From positions 1 through 62,870 of the forward strand of contig VKHL01000161.1 in the NCBI GenBank assembly GCA_015146655.1: a DNA stretch of 62,870 nt. The letters are read 5' to 3'. Below the pieces are notes generated by a model that ran no database searches, was not told the origin of the DNA, and saw nothing but the letters and a program-made list of their open reading frames with translations. This DNA comes from Ochromonas danica (taxonomy: Eukaryota; Sar; Chrysophyceae; Chromulinales; Chromulinaceae). Below are positions 54,301 through 62,870 of the stretch, piece after piece. Position 1 is the stretch's first letter, and each line of letters starts with the position of its first letter. A program made the translations under genes and the position numbers.

Positions 54301-57300
54301 CATGAGATCCAACTGGATGTCACGATTGAAGGGCATGGTGAAAATCTTCACGTTGAGACTGCCTGCACACAGATAGCGATGCAGATGATCTGCAGCCTCC
54401 TCCAGGAGTTGATTCAGAAAGTGAACACGAACGATCGCTCGCGTTGAATCAGAAGAACACGTGCTGCGATTCCCTGCTGAAGAAGAGGTTTCGAGATGAC
54501 GGCGACGAGTGAGACTCATTATCAACATGGGGATAATGACCCGAGTCTTGCCTTCTCCCATATTCAGCTGGGTGATCAGACCATAGTCGATGCTGTCACC
54601 TTCAATGTTTCTCAACAAAGCTTGGGCAATGATGTACTGGACTGGCCGGATCTGCAGCTGACTTTCCACTTCGAAGACCAGCCAGTCGCTGTGTTCGAAG
54701 CTGTCCCACAGGCGAACGGTCTGGAATTCCTGCACGAGCTTCACCCTCTGATTGCTCTCCACATACGATAGCATGCGCTGCACCTTATCTTCCAGAGTAC
54801 ACAGCTGCAGCCATGTCACGATCATGCATTTCACCTTTTCGATTGCCTTTTCCGAGAGGAAAGGATTGAAATGGAGACAAAGGTCAGGATTGAGAACGAT
54901 GGACAGGAGATCATATGATGTGGCAAGTGGACGAAGATTGGCCAAGTGCCGAACTTGATGACCCGCTCTTTCACATGGAAGTAACTGATAGGACTTATCA
55001 TTGTTGAGAGCTTGGAGAATATGAGCTTCTAAAGTCTGTCTGCTAGTTGAGACGGCAGAGAGATGACCAGTCAACATGACCTTCAGCTCGCCATCTTCAC
55101 AAGATAGTTCGAATACAGGCAGAGTATGATAGACTTCCCAGCTTTCTTGCAAGTCAGCCATTAGTCTCTTGCCCACATCGCCATTCTCCAACAGTTGGCT
55201 CTTCATTGGCAAAGGAAATGATTTACTCTCGCCTCCTCTATGACTCTTAGCCTCATAATACTCTGATACATCTAGCTCCACAGATCGTAAACTTCGCCTT
55301 CTCTTTCGCTTTTTCGAAGCATGGGCCTCTTCATCATTCCGCTGGGCTCCACATTTAGCCAACAGCTGGCTATTCATTGGCAAAGGAAATAGTTTACTCT
55401 CCCCTCCTCTATGACTCTTAGCCTCATCCAACTTCTCCACCGATCGTAAGCTTGATCTTCTCTTTCGCTTTTTCGAAGCATGGGCCTCTTCATCGTTCCA
55501 CTGGGCTCCACGTTTAACCAACAGTTGGCTCTTCATTGGCAAAGGAAATGGTTTATTCTCCTCTCCTGAGTGACTATTAGCCATACAATACTTTGACACA
55601 TCCAGCTTCCGCTCTAACTTCCTAGCAACGTTATCATTTACTGCATTGTGATAGTTGACATTCAATGCAGTTGATGGGTTTCTATTGTAATATAGACTTT
55701 GTTTGGGCATATAATACGAGCCTATCACCATCGTTTCCTCCAGCCTGTCCAGTCGTTGTCGAAAGTTGTCTGGATAATGGGTTTGATAGCTTCCCACGAC
55801 AGCAGGATGAGGAGGAGGAAGATGGTCAGAGCTGGTATCGGAGGGTTGCTGCGAGTGAAGGAAGGCCCAGCTTTGACTGCATCTCTGCAGTTCATAGCAT
55901 AAAATGTACAAGGCTGGGCACAATGAGCAGAAAGACAGCAACTGGTTAAGATGACTGGCTTCCTTCTCTGTGAGCGGGCGGTTGGTCCAGCATTGTCGGA
56001 TACAACGCATCGCCAATTCCGATCCACATTGTTGGTGCCGAACTTCGGGAAGCAAAGTACTGCAAGCTGCATAGACACAGGCAAGATAAGTACGACTCTC
56101 AATGAATGCCGCCTGGAAGTGTCCGAATCGAGAGTGGACATCATAAGAATACACATCTATATGTGCTTCATAGTCAATGGGTGTCTCCACAGACACACAA
56201 CCTTTCTCATCGACCACCAGCTTGCCCACAGGAACCAACACTTTGACATCTTGGCCATTGCTGTGAATCAGAATCAAGTAGGCCGAGAAGCCATACCAAA
56301 CGTCCTCGTAGAGTTGATTGACATCAAGATAGTAGCCCTTGTAGTCTAAGGAGTATAATCTTCCATCATTGCGCAACAAGAATGACAAGTGGAATCTTAC
56401 GAATTTCACCTCCAGGCCTTCTTTGGACCAGTAAACCTCGATGAACTGAGGTCGTTCAAAGTTGCTCAATGTGTTCAGAAGAGTCTCAGGTCTCTCCAAA
56501 TGTACATATCGACGACACTCATCATCGCAGCCACTGGTCATCAAAAATGAAAAGATGTCTTTGCTGGCTGCCATGCATTTGTGCTGAGGGATTGCAAAGC
56601 ACTTCCATGATGGGACAGAAGAAGAAGGATCTTCTTCACATACACATCGACGAGCGTACATGCTGACCCTTCTCTCCAAATAATTGGACTGTCGCACTAT
56701 GATAATGTCCTGCTCTCTCCAGTACCAGTGACTGTTCTGCACCCTCTTGAAAGTCTCTGGGAAATCTGCCAGCCACTTGGCCATGCCTTCCTCGCTGTCC
56801 AGCAACTCAAGGGACTGACCTGTCTTCTCGCACTTTTCCACAATCACCAGACAGTTCGTGTTTGCAATGAGTCGAAAGGAATAATAACATCCTTCCACAG
56901 GCTGGATGGCTTGGAAGGTACCATCAGCTGAGGACTTCACATTGAAGTTCCGATCTCCAAATGTGCGCACATAGAGCTTGTTGCTAGTAATAACTGGGGG
57001 GAGACGATTGGGAGGGAATCCATTGAATAACACTACCCCTGAGAGAAGATCGATATGGTAGAACTGATCATGCGCATCTTTAGCCTCGAAGCAAGACTGC
57101 CATCCGCCTGGCAGCTGGGTCCATTGTAAGTCCAGAGGACAATCGTGCAGGATCTTCCTGGTCGCCTCTGTGAGAATACGTGGACATTCTTTGGCAAGGT
57201 CCACGATCTCCAATAACCTCGTAGATACAACCTTCTCAGCCACTGCCATTAGAGAAGCTTTGTCCTCCAAGCAGTGATCTTCTTTGTCATTCAACATCAG

Positions 57301-60300
57301 GTGCTTTAGGCGAACATACGCACTGCAGAGCTTCACTGCATCTTCGGCGATTAAGCTTCCTCCGCCGAAAGAAATGATGATATAAGACAGCAGCCTAAAG
57401 ACCTTAGGCAGCAGATGAGGATTCTTTGTTCCTTCTCTCTCTTCCTTCAGATGAAGCTGCCACTGATCCTCCACAATAGCTTCCATCGCATCAGACAAAT
57501 GCCTTGCCTGAATGCTGCAGTTGATGCTCCATTGAGCGAGGAAGCTGGATATCAAAGCAACGAACAAGAACGCATTATGGCGTCGAACGCTACTCCGCAG
57601 CTCGTCCACCAGACTGCTGAGCTCGGCTGCAAATACATTCTGCCAGTCTTCTTGAAGCTGTTCTTCTTTCCATGACAACTTTGCCTTTTCCTTGCCAGCT
57701 TCTCGGGAGAATTCGATATCTCCGATATGATACAGCGTGTGTGTAAAGAATTGAAGGGTGGCTCGATGATCCAATGGCAGTAAAGTGTTTTGCAGACAGG
57801 AGCACAGCTTGCGGAACTGTTGCATAGGATAAGCCCGAAGAGATGTGAGATACAAATACTCCGATCGATTCAGAGTGTCTTGGATCGCATCACCCTGTGT
57901 AGTCATGCTCTTGTTGCCTCGTGCGTGAAGGATTGAATCTGCTGTGGAAAGTTCCAGTGACCAACCATAACTAGCTTTGGGCTCAACAAAGGATTGAACA
58001 ATCGTCATAAAATACTGGTTCTCTGTACCAAACTTCCCACTGCCACGAAAAGGATCGCATGCATAAGGAGAGCGTCCTTCATTGTTCCAATACATGTGAA
58101 GACTGGAGGTGGTATAAAATGTGTCGGGATACCAAATTCCGCAATTCGAAGGAGTCAGAGTATCGATATGGTCTGGCCCACATTTCGTGACTCGGTTTAG
58201 ATTTGTTACCAAGCGAAGCCTGTTGGAAATAGTTGAAACAAGACCTCCACTGCTTGTGTAATAAGAGGCAAGCATGGTCTTAGGAGACTCGCATTTTATC
58301 TCAGAGATGACATTCTTCGGCAGCAGAGCCAGCGATGCTGCAAAACTTAATCTGCATAGTGTCCCAAGGTGTGGGGGCATCTTGATAAAGAACAACGCTC
58401 TCAGTGCCAGAGTGCGATCTTTGGGCAGCGGCTGTTGAACAATGTTGGGAGGTCGTTCGGCATTAGCAAGGTCTGATCTCAATCTACCCAGTTCTTTCTC
58501 AGCAATCCGAATACTCTTGTAGTATCCATCATCTCGATGAGTCGTCACCATATATATTTGGCTAAGCCTGTATTGGGAATCCTCAATTTGCTTCTTTAAT
58601 CTACGAGCTTCTTCCCGCTTTCTCTCAACTTCGCTCCAATAAGTTCTTTCTCTCTTATTGGCCTGCTCGACCTCTGGTTGATATGACTTATTCAGATCAG
58701 CATCATTCTTGGTGAATTGGTCTGCAAAATCATAGCTTGCTCCTTCATCAAGTGTGCTGAACAATCGCTTGTTTATCGAGCGCATTCTCAGATAGTCTGC
58801 CACGCGAAGAACAGCTTCCCAAGCTTCTCTTCTCTCCAGCACAAGGTGACGGAGGTGCCTATAATCCAAGGACACACCATATGCTCCCACTAAAGGACAG
58901 CGACACACCAGGATCTTATCCACCAGACAATAGATAGTCCACAGCAAGAGGATGGCTCGGCTTCGAACAGCAACCTGGAGATTCAACACAGAGTGCTTGA
59001 TAGACAAAGAAGACGAAACAATGGCCATGTAACCATCATAAATCTGCTCCAGTAGCGATACAGTCTCCAGCGACCATCCAGAAGAAGAAAGAGACTCAGC
59101 ACTTCCTCCCAACAACAGCTTGGACCATTCGTACACACAGGCATCCATAGTAGCTAACTGGAACTCCACATCCAAAGATGACGATTCTTGGGAATTACCG
59201 CGCTGCTCCGCCACCCATCGGTGAAGTTGTTCCACACTACATTGTGAGGCAGAGAGGACATTTCTTGCCTTGAGATTCTGCCTTGGATTTCCAACCTCCC
59301 TCCCTCCAATCGGAGCAAGAGATGCGGAAGGAGGAGAACAAGAGAAGTCTCGACATTGAGGATACTCGCCATCAATCAATAATGGCAACTTGTTCTTGCT
59401 ACACAATCTCTCTCTTTGACACTTGACGTGTCTGTCCAGTCGAGATCTCAGAGACTCGATCGTTTCTGCACGGGAAGTGAGATCCTCGCCTCTATCAGCT
59501 AGATCGGCAACGATCAGACAGCAGTGTTTTAACATCGTCATCGCGACATTCATTTGGCTGCGATCGTAGCCTACACTCGACCTTTCCATGTAGCCGAGCT
59601 GCTTTCGCAACGCCCACATATCAAACAAGAACAAAACCTTCTGCAAGAAAGCATCGCTCCACTTTGCTAAAACAGAAGTCACAGCAATGATGAGCTTCCA
59701 TCTGGTATCTCTCCAGTCATTTTTTTTGGAATCTTCTACAGAAGTAAATCCAGCTATGGGAGTAATAGGTTTCTCTCGTTCCGTGGAGGAGAGAAGTGCT
59801 GTAATCACCCCAAGAACTAAACCTGCAGACTTCTGTGGAGTTTTCAACATAAACTGTTGTTGACGAACGGTATCTAAGAGTTTGTTGAAGAAGTTGCTGC
59901 GCATGTCATTATCCGACGCAGAAAGTCCCCCCGCCTTCAGCACAGAGAAGAACCTTGATGAGGGTGTACTACCCGGTGGTGCACACTGGGCGGAGTGCTC
60001 GGGAGAAGAGTGACTGTAGGAATGATGAAAGGAGTGCACCCACCCATCCACTGCTATTAAGAACACATCCGCTTTGATCGTGTATGAGCTGCCTGACGTC
60101 AACAGACAGCAGCAGCCATACTCAGGTAACAACAGAATACTCTCCTGGTGAGACTTCAGCTGTCTCAGACCTTCTTTACAACAACCACCATCGTTATCAT
60201 CAACCTCTGAGAGGAAGGTTTCAAACAGTTTGATCAGTTCCTTGGTTTCTGAGGAAACGTGGTTCTTTGGCAGAGAGAGATGAGGAATGTCTTGATAGAT

Positions 60301-60336
60301 GGACAGCAGAGAGTCATCAGTCATAAAGGAGGCCAT
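51331..60336 (-). CDS. Giant DUF3638/DUF3645 helicase-like protein, 3001 residues
   Basis: One uninterrupted exon. Large fungal, oomycete and algal proteins of this type carry DUF6606 at the N-terminus and DUF3638 plus DUF3645 towards the C-terminus; some databases label them ubiquitinyl hydrolase without firm proof. Seen here: a Walker A (QLNMGEGKTRVIIPM, about residue 1922), a Walker B-like DILDESDEIL (about 2070), the DUF3645 block FDDQHCRGADMKLLPNA (about 2555) and a motif VI-like LMQAAGRMRQLSGQQ (about 2585), so the core resembles a superfamily 2 ATPase. Residues 625-665 form a charged coiled coil, and residues about 1580-1715 hold imperfect repeats rich in KKRKRR. Substrate unknown. The lack of introns in 9 kb contrasts with nearly every other gene here. 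A close paralogue faces it from 62174. Confidence 0.85.
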   Translation of the reverse strand: MASFMTDDSLLSIYQDIPHLSLPKNHVSSETKELIKLFETFLSEVDDNDGGCCKEGLRQLKSHQESILLLPEYGCCCLLTSGSSYTIKADVFLIAVDGWVHSFHHSYSHSSPEHSAQCAPPGSTPSSRFFSVLKAGGLSASDNDMRSNFFNKLLDTVRQQQFMLKTPQKSAGLVLGVITALLSSTEREKPITPIAGFTSVEDSKKNDWRDTRWKLIIAVTSVLAKWSDAFLQKVLFLFDMWALRKQLGYMERSSVGYDRSQMNVAMTMLKHCCLIVADLADRGEDLTSRAETIESLRSRLDRHVKCQRERLCSKNKLPLLIDGEYPQCRDFSCSPPSASLAPIGGREVGNPRQNLKARNVLSASQCSVEQLHRWVAEQRGNSQESSSLDVEFQLATMDACVYEWSKLLLGGSAESLSSSGWSLETVSLLEQIYDGYMAIVSSSLSIKHSVLNLQVAVRSRAILLLWTIYCLVDKILVCRCPLVGAYGVSLDYRHLRHLVLERREAWEAVLRVADYLRMRSINKRLFSTLDEGASYDFADQFTKNDADLNKSYQPEVEQANKRERTYWSEVERKREEARRLKKQIEDSQYRLSQIYMVTTHRDDGYYKSIRIAEKELGRLRSDLANAERPPNIVQQPLPKDRTLALRALFFIKMPPHLGTLCRLSFAASLALLPKNVISEIKCESPKTMLASYYTSSGGLVSTISNRLRLVTNLNRVTKCGPDHIDTLTPSNCGIWYPDTFYTTSSLHMYWNNEGRSPYACDPFRGSGKFGTENQYFMTIVQSFVEPKASYGWSLELSTADSILHARGNKSMTTQGDAIQDTLNRSEYLYLTSLRAYPMQQFRKLCSCLQNTLLPLDHRATLQFFTHTLYHIGDIEFSREAGKEKAKLSWKEEQLQEDWQNVFAAELSSLVDELRSSVRRHNAFLFVALISSFLAQWSINCSIQARHLSDAMEAIVEDQWQLHLKEEREGTKNPHLLPKVFRLLSYIIISFGGGSLIAEDAVKLCSAYVRLKHLMLNDKEDHCLEDKASLMAVAEKVVSTRLLEIVDLAKECPRILTEATRKILHDCPLDLQWTQLPGGWQSCFEAKDAHDQFYHIDLLSGVVLFNGFPPNRLPPVITSNKLYVRTFGDRNFNVKSSADGTFQAIQPVEGCYYSFRLIANTNCLVIVEKCEKTGQSLELLDSEEGMAKWLADFPETFKRVQNSHWYWREQDIIIVRQSNYLERRVSMYARRCVCEEDPSSSVPSWKCFAIPQHKCMAASKDIFSFLMTSGCDDECRRYVHLERPETLLNTLSNFERPQFIEVYWSKEGLEVKFVRFHLSFLLRNDGRLYSLDYKGYYLDVNQLYEDVWYGFSAYLILIHSNGQDVKVLVPVGKLVVDEKGCVSVETPIDYEAHIDVYSYDVHSRFGHFQAAFIESRTYLACVYAACSTLLPEVRHQQCGSELAMRCIRQCWTNRPLTEKEASHLNQLLSFCSLCPALYILCYELQRCSQSWAFLHSQQPSDTSSDHLPPPHPAVVGSYQTHYPDNFRQRLDRLEETMVIGSYYMPKQSLYYNRNPSTALNVNYHNAVNDNVARKLERKLDVSKYCMANSHSGEENKPFPLPMKSQLLVKRGAQWNDEEAHASKKRKRRSSLRSVEKLDEAKSHRGGESKLFPLPMNSQLLAKCGAQRNDEEAHASKKRKRRRSLRSVELDVSEYYEAKSHRGGESKSFPLPMKSQLLENGDVGKRLMADLQESWEVYHTLPVFELSCEDGELKVMLTGHLSAVSTSRQTLEAHILQALNNDKSYQLLPCERAGHQVRHLANLRPLATSYDLLSIVLNPDLCLHFNPFLSEKAIEKVKCMIVTWLQLCTLEDKVQRMLSYVESNQRVKLVQEFQTVRLWDSFEHSDWLVFEVESQLQIRPVQYIIAQALLRNIEGDSIDYGLITQLNMGEGKTRVIIPMLIMSLTRRRHLETSSSAGNRSTCSSDSTRAIVRVHFLNQLLEEAADHLHRYLCAGSLNVKIFTMPFNRDIQLDLMSIRRILAQMEYCRDSRSCICVSIEHRLSLHLKHAELLLMKGYQEECQLLRRILHDVPFLDILDESDEILRCNWQLIYAVGEAAPLPDGPSRWKAIFVLLRILQQQPDALRPWLDDEKVAVNDRSGYVGKRMFPHLRFLSGAQLSKASPDLCRVLAELLFRDVPEEFKWLERYQYRSDSIIRFMTDEEHYDKDLITELQEENVKDLLAFRGLLACGILLHCLQRRHRVDYGLREGSKKRLAVPYRAADTPSERSEYVHPDISLVFTVLSYYFDGLSKEQVKDSVTKLLSLSPSAQETEYKLWLQSGPSHIPSEIDSVKKLDLTNIKQQESVFTHFQYNLATINFWLDRITFPRDMTQYPYRMEANCWHLCNNQYHKPVGFSGTDDNKIILPAQVRQVKAEEDHLLATNGKMLSLLLQDRNSRYLTLPLVSQDIGEGVQEAKGTNSSAADDWKVVLHYAVVEHGCDALIDAGGLICGVSIRQAANHILALLMSQGQGSQHHRKEGVVFFDTAGHGQWRLRDTQNREWALRNAPFTEAQAFVLFDDQHCRGADMKLLPNACAMLTLGTKMPKDKLMQAAGRMRQLSGQQSILLVGKRDVSLQIAEANELAGDSIGEGDLTSKHVIFWALANTVQAVIPHGLNAWARQGTLFCDSLGKKDDEAHVLAEINDLASFYGTEVKERELTESISEHIDKISSNNKHADSGRLFREIKEKVADLASGCRILSISTEEDECERELMQENEVEQEKEVERPPPMDPVEEVDWIYDKAFSSSAVCSKDNILQLCGAKPLAFYVRERLTVHDLQFVAWSPRVHCSRNFMETVQHPASNSATKNQEAVKLDNYLRPVDALLVFPEDHSVLLLSEREADRILSLQWRGGKSTSWWLLSMAYLRLAHTDPLAFQQRFPDLPLTAVQVPVSHLVTLQLFAGETKYDSPDQYEELVRMLSEHDLARKAALELPRMRGLDVMIMRSDLDRAVFDAETCLIKRKQLHCC
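55190..55620 (-). repeat. Imperfect tandem repeats inside the giant gene
   Basis: Units of about 160-175 bp occur about 2.6 times. Each encodes SHRGGES-K-FPLPM-SQLL, then GAQ-NDEEAHASKKRKRR and a SLRSVE stretch. Copies differ by scattered changes and small deletions. The KKRKRR runs could act as nuclear localisation signals. Confidence 0.8.
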
Positions 60337-62173
60337 AGTGCGTTCAGTCGAAGCTTTGCTTCAGATTGGTGAAAACCAAATCGCAAGGTGTTGTTGGATT
60401 AGAATGTGCTGAACGCGAGCACATTGAGGGTGTCTTCTGAGGGGAAGGGAGGTGGTGAGGTGAGGATGGGGTTATACCCTCTGCTGCCCCATCACACATC
60501 ACACTGCGTCAGAGTCTCACCTTCCCAACACTCCCACATCCTATCCTATCCTATCCTATCCTATTCCACACCCATGGAAAAAGATACCAAAGGCTGATCT
60601 CATCGTTCTATTTGTTTCTATTCCAGGGTTGTTCTGCAGCTGGATTTAGTATAATGTGTAGCAGAATTGTGTATTTGCTCACCTGCTCGCGCATGCATCA
60701 TCGCGTTTACAGAGCGCTTTTTGGGCATCAAACAGCTCGAGCTTCAAAATCAATTCCATCCGCATCCCATCATTTTCAAATGGAATTCGTCGCGTCGTTT
60801 TCTTTTCAAATTAGCTCTTAAATTCACTGAAGTAAATAAGCTATAATGCTTCATTTACTTGTTTCTTCTCATTTTGATGGTTGGCATTCCCAGTCTTCCA
60901 TCACGTGGCCTCTTTGATCTGCAAATTTGCTCGAGCTCCTCACTTGCCATTTTTCTTGTTGGGGATTGGTTCAATGCGATGTTAGCGTCGCAGCATTTAG
61001 TGGTATGGCGGTTTTGGCGGTGACTCTAACTATTGTGTTGTTCTGGACAAGAGATAAAGGAGAGAATTGTCTTTCTCATTTGGCTACTTGGTTGCCACAC
61101 TCCCTTCAAGCTGCGTACTAAGAGATGGACTGTATTGGTTGTCTTGATCCTCTTGATTGATCGCCTCTTCCTCTAAAAGCAGTACTCTGCCCTAATGGAG
61201 AATCACGTTGCTCTTCTGTGGGTAGGGGATGTCTCTGTGGGAAAAGATCCCTCCCACGCCAGTAGTGCTGCCAAACTGAGGCCATGTCCCTCATCTACGG
61301 GAGACTTGGAGGCCCTGCAGGTTATCGAGCGGGGTATTCTCCAAAACTGACGGCCGTGCGACCTCCATGGGTAAACTACCACGTCATGTCTGTGGCTGGC
61401 ATGTTTAGTCAGCGCAAAGATGTACTGTAGTTGTGAGTTGGGATAGAGAGAAGACTACTACTGCAATCCTGTGGCAGATCTGAAGCCCTTACTGGAGTAT
61501 TACCAAATTATTTAATTGTTTATTAATTAAGAGTGGAAGAGGGTGGATGCTAGCATAACAGCCATCATCACGCAGCGTGACGAGACTTTGATGACAGAGT
61601 TGAATGGTTACTCATTCACCTCTTCTGCTCAGCTTGTGAGTGTGATGGTTGAGACATGTAAGTTGTTAAAGATCCTAATAAAGGTCCCAAATCGTGGACC
61701 ACAGAGTATTGTGGTCTTGTTCAAACAGCACTCGAATTTGAGAATTCGTTCAACGGGTCGATATTCCTGGCGTCTATGACTACTAGTTCAGAAGAGAAGA
61801 ATGCCAAGAGAAGTTCGTAGTTCCTAATTTGTATGATAACCAACAATTTGACTGGAGGTAGCATTGTATCTATGAGCATCTGTGTTAAATCATCCTTGCT
61901 AAGGTAAATATAGTATCTCAAGATAGCGCCTTACCGGCAATTAAAGCAGAGTGGAGTGGTGAGTTGTGGTGGTATGTATTACTTAAGATAAAGGTGCGAG
62001 ATACAACTACACTTTTATGAGATTTGCCTTGTAGGGTAAACTTAACGAAAATTGAGAGACAGTGAAAAGAGAAATGAAAAGCACAATCTAATCAAACAAT
62101 CACCCGTCATCCAATCATCATTGATTTGGATCACAGCAAACCTTAACCTTCACAACAGAACACACTACGCACT
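60337..62173. other. 1.8 kb spacer between head-to-head paralogues
   Basis: Both ends are promoters of DUF3638 genes and share short words (GATTTGG, CGCACTATGG). It contains a (CCTAT)n tract at 60540-60563, a candidate structured RNA at 61190-61345, and AT-rich DNA. An open frame at 61543-61779 has no family features and starts at GTG, so I do not call it. Confidence 0.45.
61197..61342. ncRNA. Candidate structured RNA (unassigned)
   Basis: GGAGAAT (61197-61203) can pair with ATTCTCC (61336-61342) and would enclose two hairpins. Hairpin one is GTGGG plus AGGG(G)AT (61218-61230) with ATCCCT-CCCAC (61247-61257). Hairpin two is GGCC and TCCC (61280-61290) with GGGA and GGCC (61299-61314). The stretch is more GC-rich than its surroundings. 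It matches no RNA family that I know; transcription and strand are unproven. Confidence 0.25.
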
Positions 62174-62870
62174 ATGGCCTCCTTTATGACTAATGATTCT
62201 CTGCTGTCCATCTATCAAGACATTCCTCATCTCTCTCTGCCAAAGAACCACGTTTCCTCAGAAACTAAGGAACTGATCGAACTGTTTGAACACTTCCTCT
62301 CAAAAGCTGTTGACAAGGATGGTTCTTGTAAAGAAGGTCTGAGACAGCTGAAGTCTCACCAGGAGAGTATTCTGTGGTTACCTGAGTATGGCTGCTGCTG
62401 TCTGGTGACGTCAGGCAGCTCATACACGATCAAAGCGGATGTGTTCTTAATAGCAGTGGATGGGTGGGTGCACTCCTTTCATCATTCCTACAGTCACTCT
62501 TCTCCCGAGCACTCCGCCCAGTGTGCACCACCGGGTAGTACACCCTCATCAAGGTTCTTCTCTGTGCTGAAGGTGGGGGAACTTCCTTCGTCGGATAATG
62601 AAACATGCAGTGCCTTCTTGAAAGAAGTGCCACAGACGATAAAAACGAAACATGATGAATTAAAGAGCCCCGAAAAGTCTGCAGGTTCAGTGTTCGGGGT
62701 GATCACAGGACTACTTTCCTCGGAGGATTCCAACGAGCAATTGAAAAATAGTACTCCCATAGCGGGATTTACTCCTGTAGAAGATTCCAAAACAAATGAC
62801 TGGAGAGATACCAGATGGAAGCTCATCATTGCTGTGACTTCTGTTTTAGCAAAGTGGAGCGATGCTTTCT
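62174..62870 (+). CDS. Second DUF3638-type giant protein, N-terminal part (runs off the window)
   Basis: The open frame starts MASFMTNDSLLSIYQDIPHL and is still open at the window end (232 codons). It matches the first 220 residues of the 3001-residue protein almost line by line: NHVSSETKELIELFEHFL, LRQLKSHQESILWLPEYGC, then SGSSYTIKADVFLIAVDGWV. Divergence is concentrated around residues 130-190, with substitutions and small indels, while flanking blocks are nearly identical. It is therefore a recent inverted duplicate. The complete gene, and whether it keeps the ATPase core, lie outside the window. Confidence 0.85.
   Translation, partial: MASFMTNDSLLSIYQDIPHLSLPKNHVSSETKELIELFEHFLSKAVDKDGSCKEGLRQLKSHQESILWLPEYGCCCLVTSGSSYTIKADVFLIAVDGWVHSFHHSYSHSSPEHSAQCAPPGSTPSSRFFSVLKVGELPSSDNETCSAFLKEVPQTIKTKHDELKSPEKSAGSVFGVITGLLSSEDSNEQLKNSTPIAGFTPVEDSKTNDWRDTRWKLIIAVTSVLAKWSDAF

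Noticed and set aside
61197-61342. SRP (7SL) RNA, because GTCCC...CTACGGGAG recalls the Alu domain
   Set aside because: The conserved helix 8 motif and the UGUAR start region are not found, so the similarity is probably chance.
61543-61779. 78-codon plus-strand frame in the 1.8 kb spacer
   Set aside because: It starts at GTG, has no family features, and contains a GTAAGT that makes its coding status doubtful.
1-62870. tRNA, rRNA or spliceosomal RNA genes
   Set aside because: I looked for B-box-like GGTTCGA words and conserved snRNA starts in the intergenic stretches and found none convincing; a covariance scan would be decisive.

Overview
The window is nuclear DNA of a eukaryote with compact genes and many short GT-AG introns (about 57-114 nt), read from both strands. 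It most likely comes from a stramenopile, probably a photosynthetic one (ochrophyte). Two things point there. Two membrane proteins carry Ser/Pro/Thr stalks with APT/SPT repeats of the kind common in stramenopiles. A VTE6-like phytyl-phosphate kinase starts with a signal peptide followed by an AAA-F junction that resembles the bipartite plastid presequence of complex-plastid algae. The class cannot be fixed from the sequence alone. No rRNA, tRNA, CRISPR array or bacterial-style operon was seen.

Layout. 1-11 kb: a lipin-type phosphatidate phosphatase (+), an NTF2-like-fold protein of unknown role (-), a 1.9 kb gene-poor stretch, and an unusually long NCA2-like mitochondrial protein (-, five exons). 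11-15.4 kb: four small, highly charged proteins; three share a C-terminal helical motif and look like a tandem lineage-specific, possibly nuclear, family. 15.4-22.9 kb: secretory-pathway genes: a nucleotide-sugar transporter, a GH28 polygalacturonase-like protein with substituted active-site residues, a V-ATPase accessory (ac45/BIG1-like) protein, and a GT92-like protein that has lost its DxD motif. A second NTF2-like paralogue follows. 23-26.3 kb: two single-pass surface proteins sharing a 619 bp stretch that appears identical. 26.4-31.3 kb: a DHHC palmitoyltransferase and three tandem tail-anchored cytochrome b5 genes with identical exon structure. 31.5-34.5 kb: the VTE6-like gene, divergent from an amino-acid permease.

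34.6-37.1 kb: a cassette of two direct repeats (about 450 bp) around an AT-rich ORF with an LRR-like part and a PD-(D/E)XK nuclease-like signature. The ORF is broken by one in-frame stop and is preceded by a decayed coding remnant. This is the best candidate for an undescribed mobile element. 37.2-50.8 kb: a hybrid histidine kinase, a DHYC-variant palmitoyltransferase, a U2SURP/SR140-like splicing factor, a secreted M43 (pappalysin-type) metalloprotease, a TRIC-like cation channel fused to a long C-terminal region, and a 706-residue protein of unknown function. 51.3 kb to the end: a 3001-residue DUF3638/DUF3645 helicase-like protein on the minus strand, and the start of a close paralogue on the plus strand, head to head across a 1.8 kb spacer that holds a candidate structured RNA.

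Exon joins were worked out by hand from splice signals, reading frame and family similarity; none is backed by transcripts. Several promoter regions share the words TTAACTTAAG and (C/G)NGTTTTTC, which may be lineage promoter elements.
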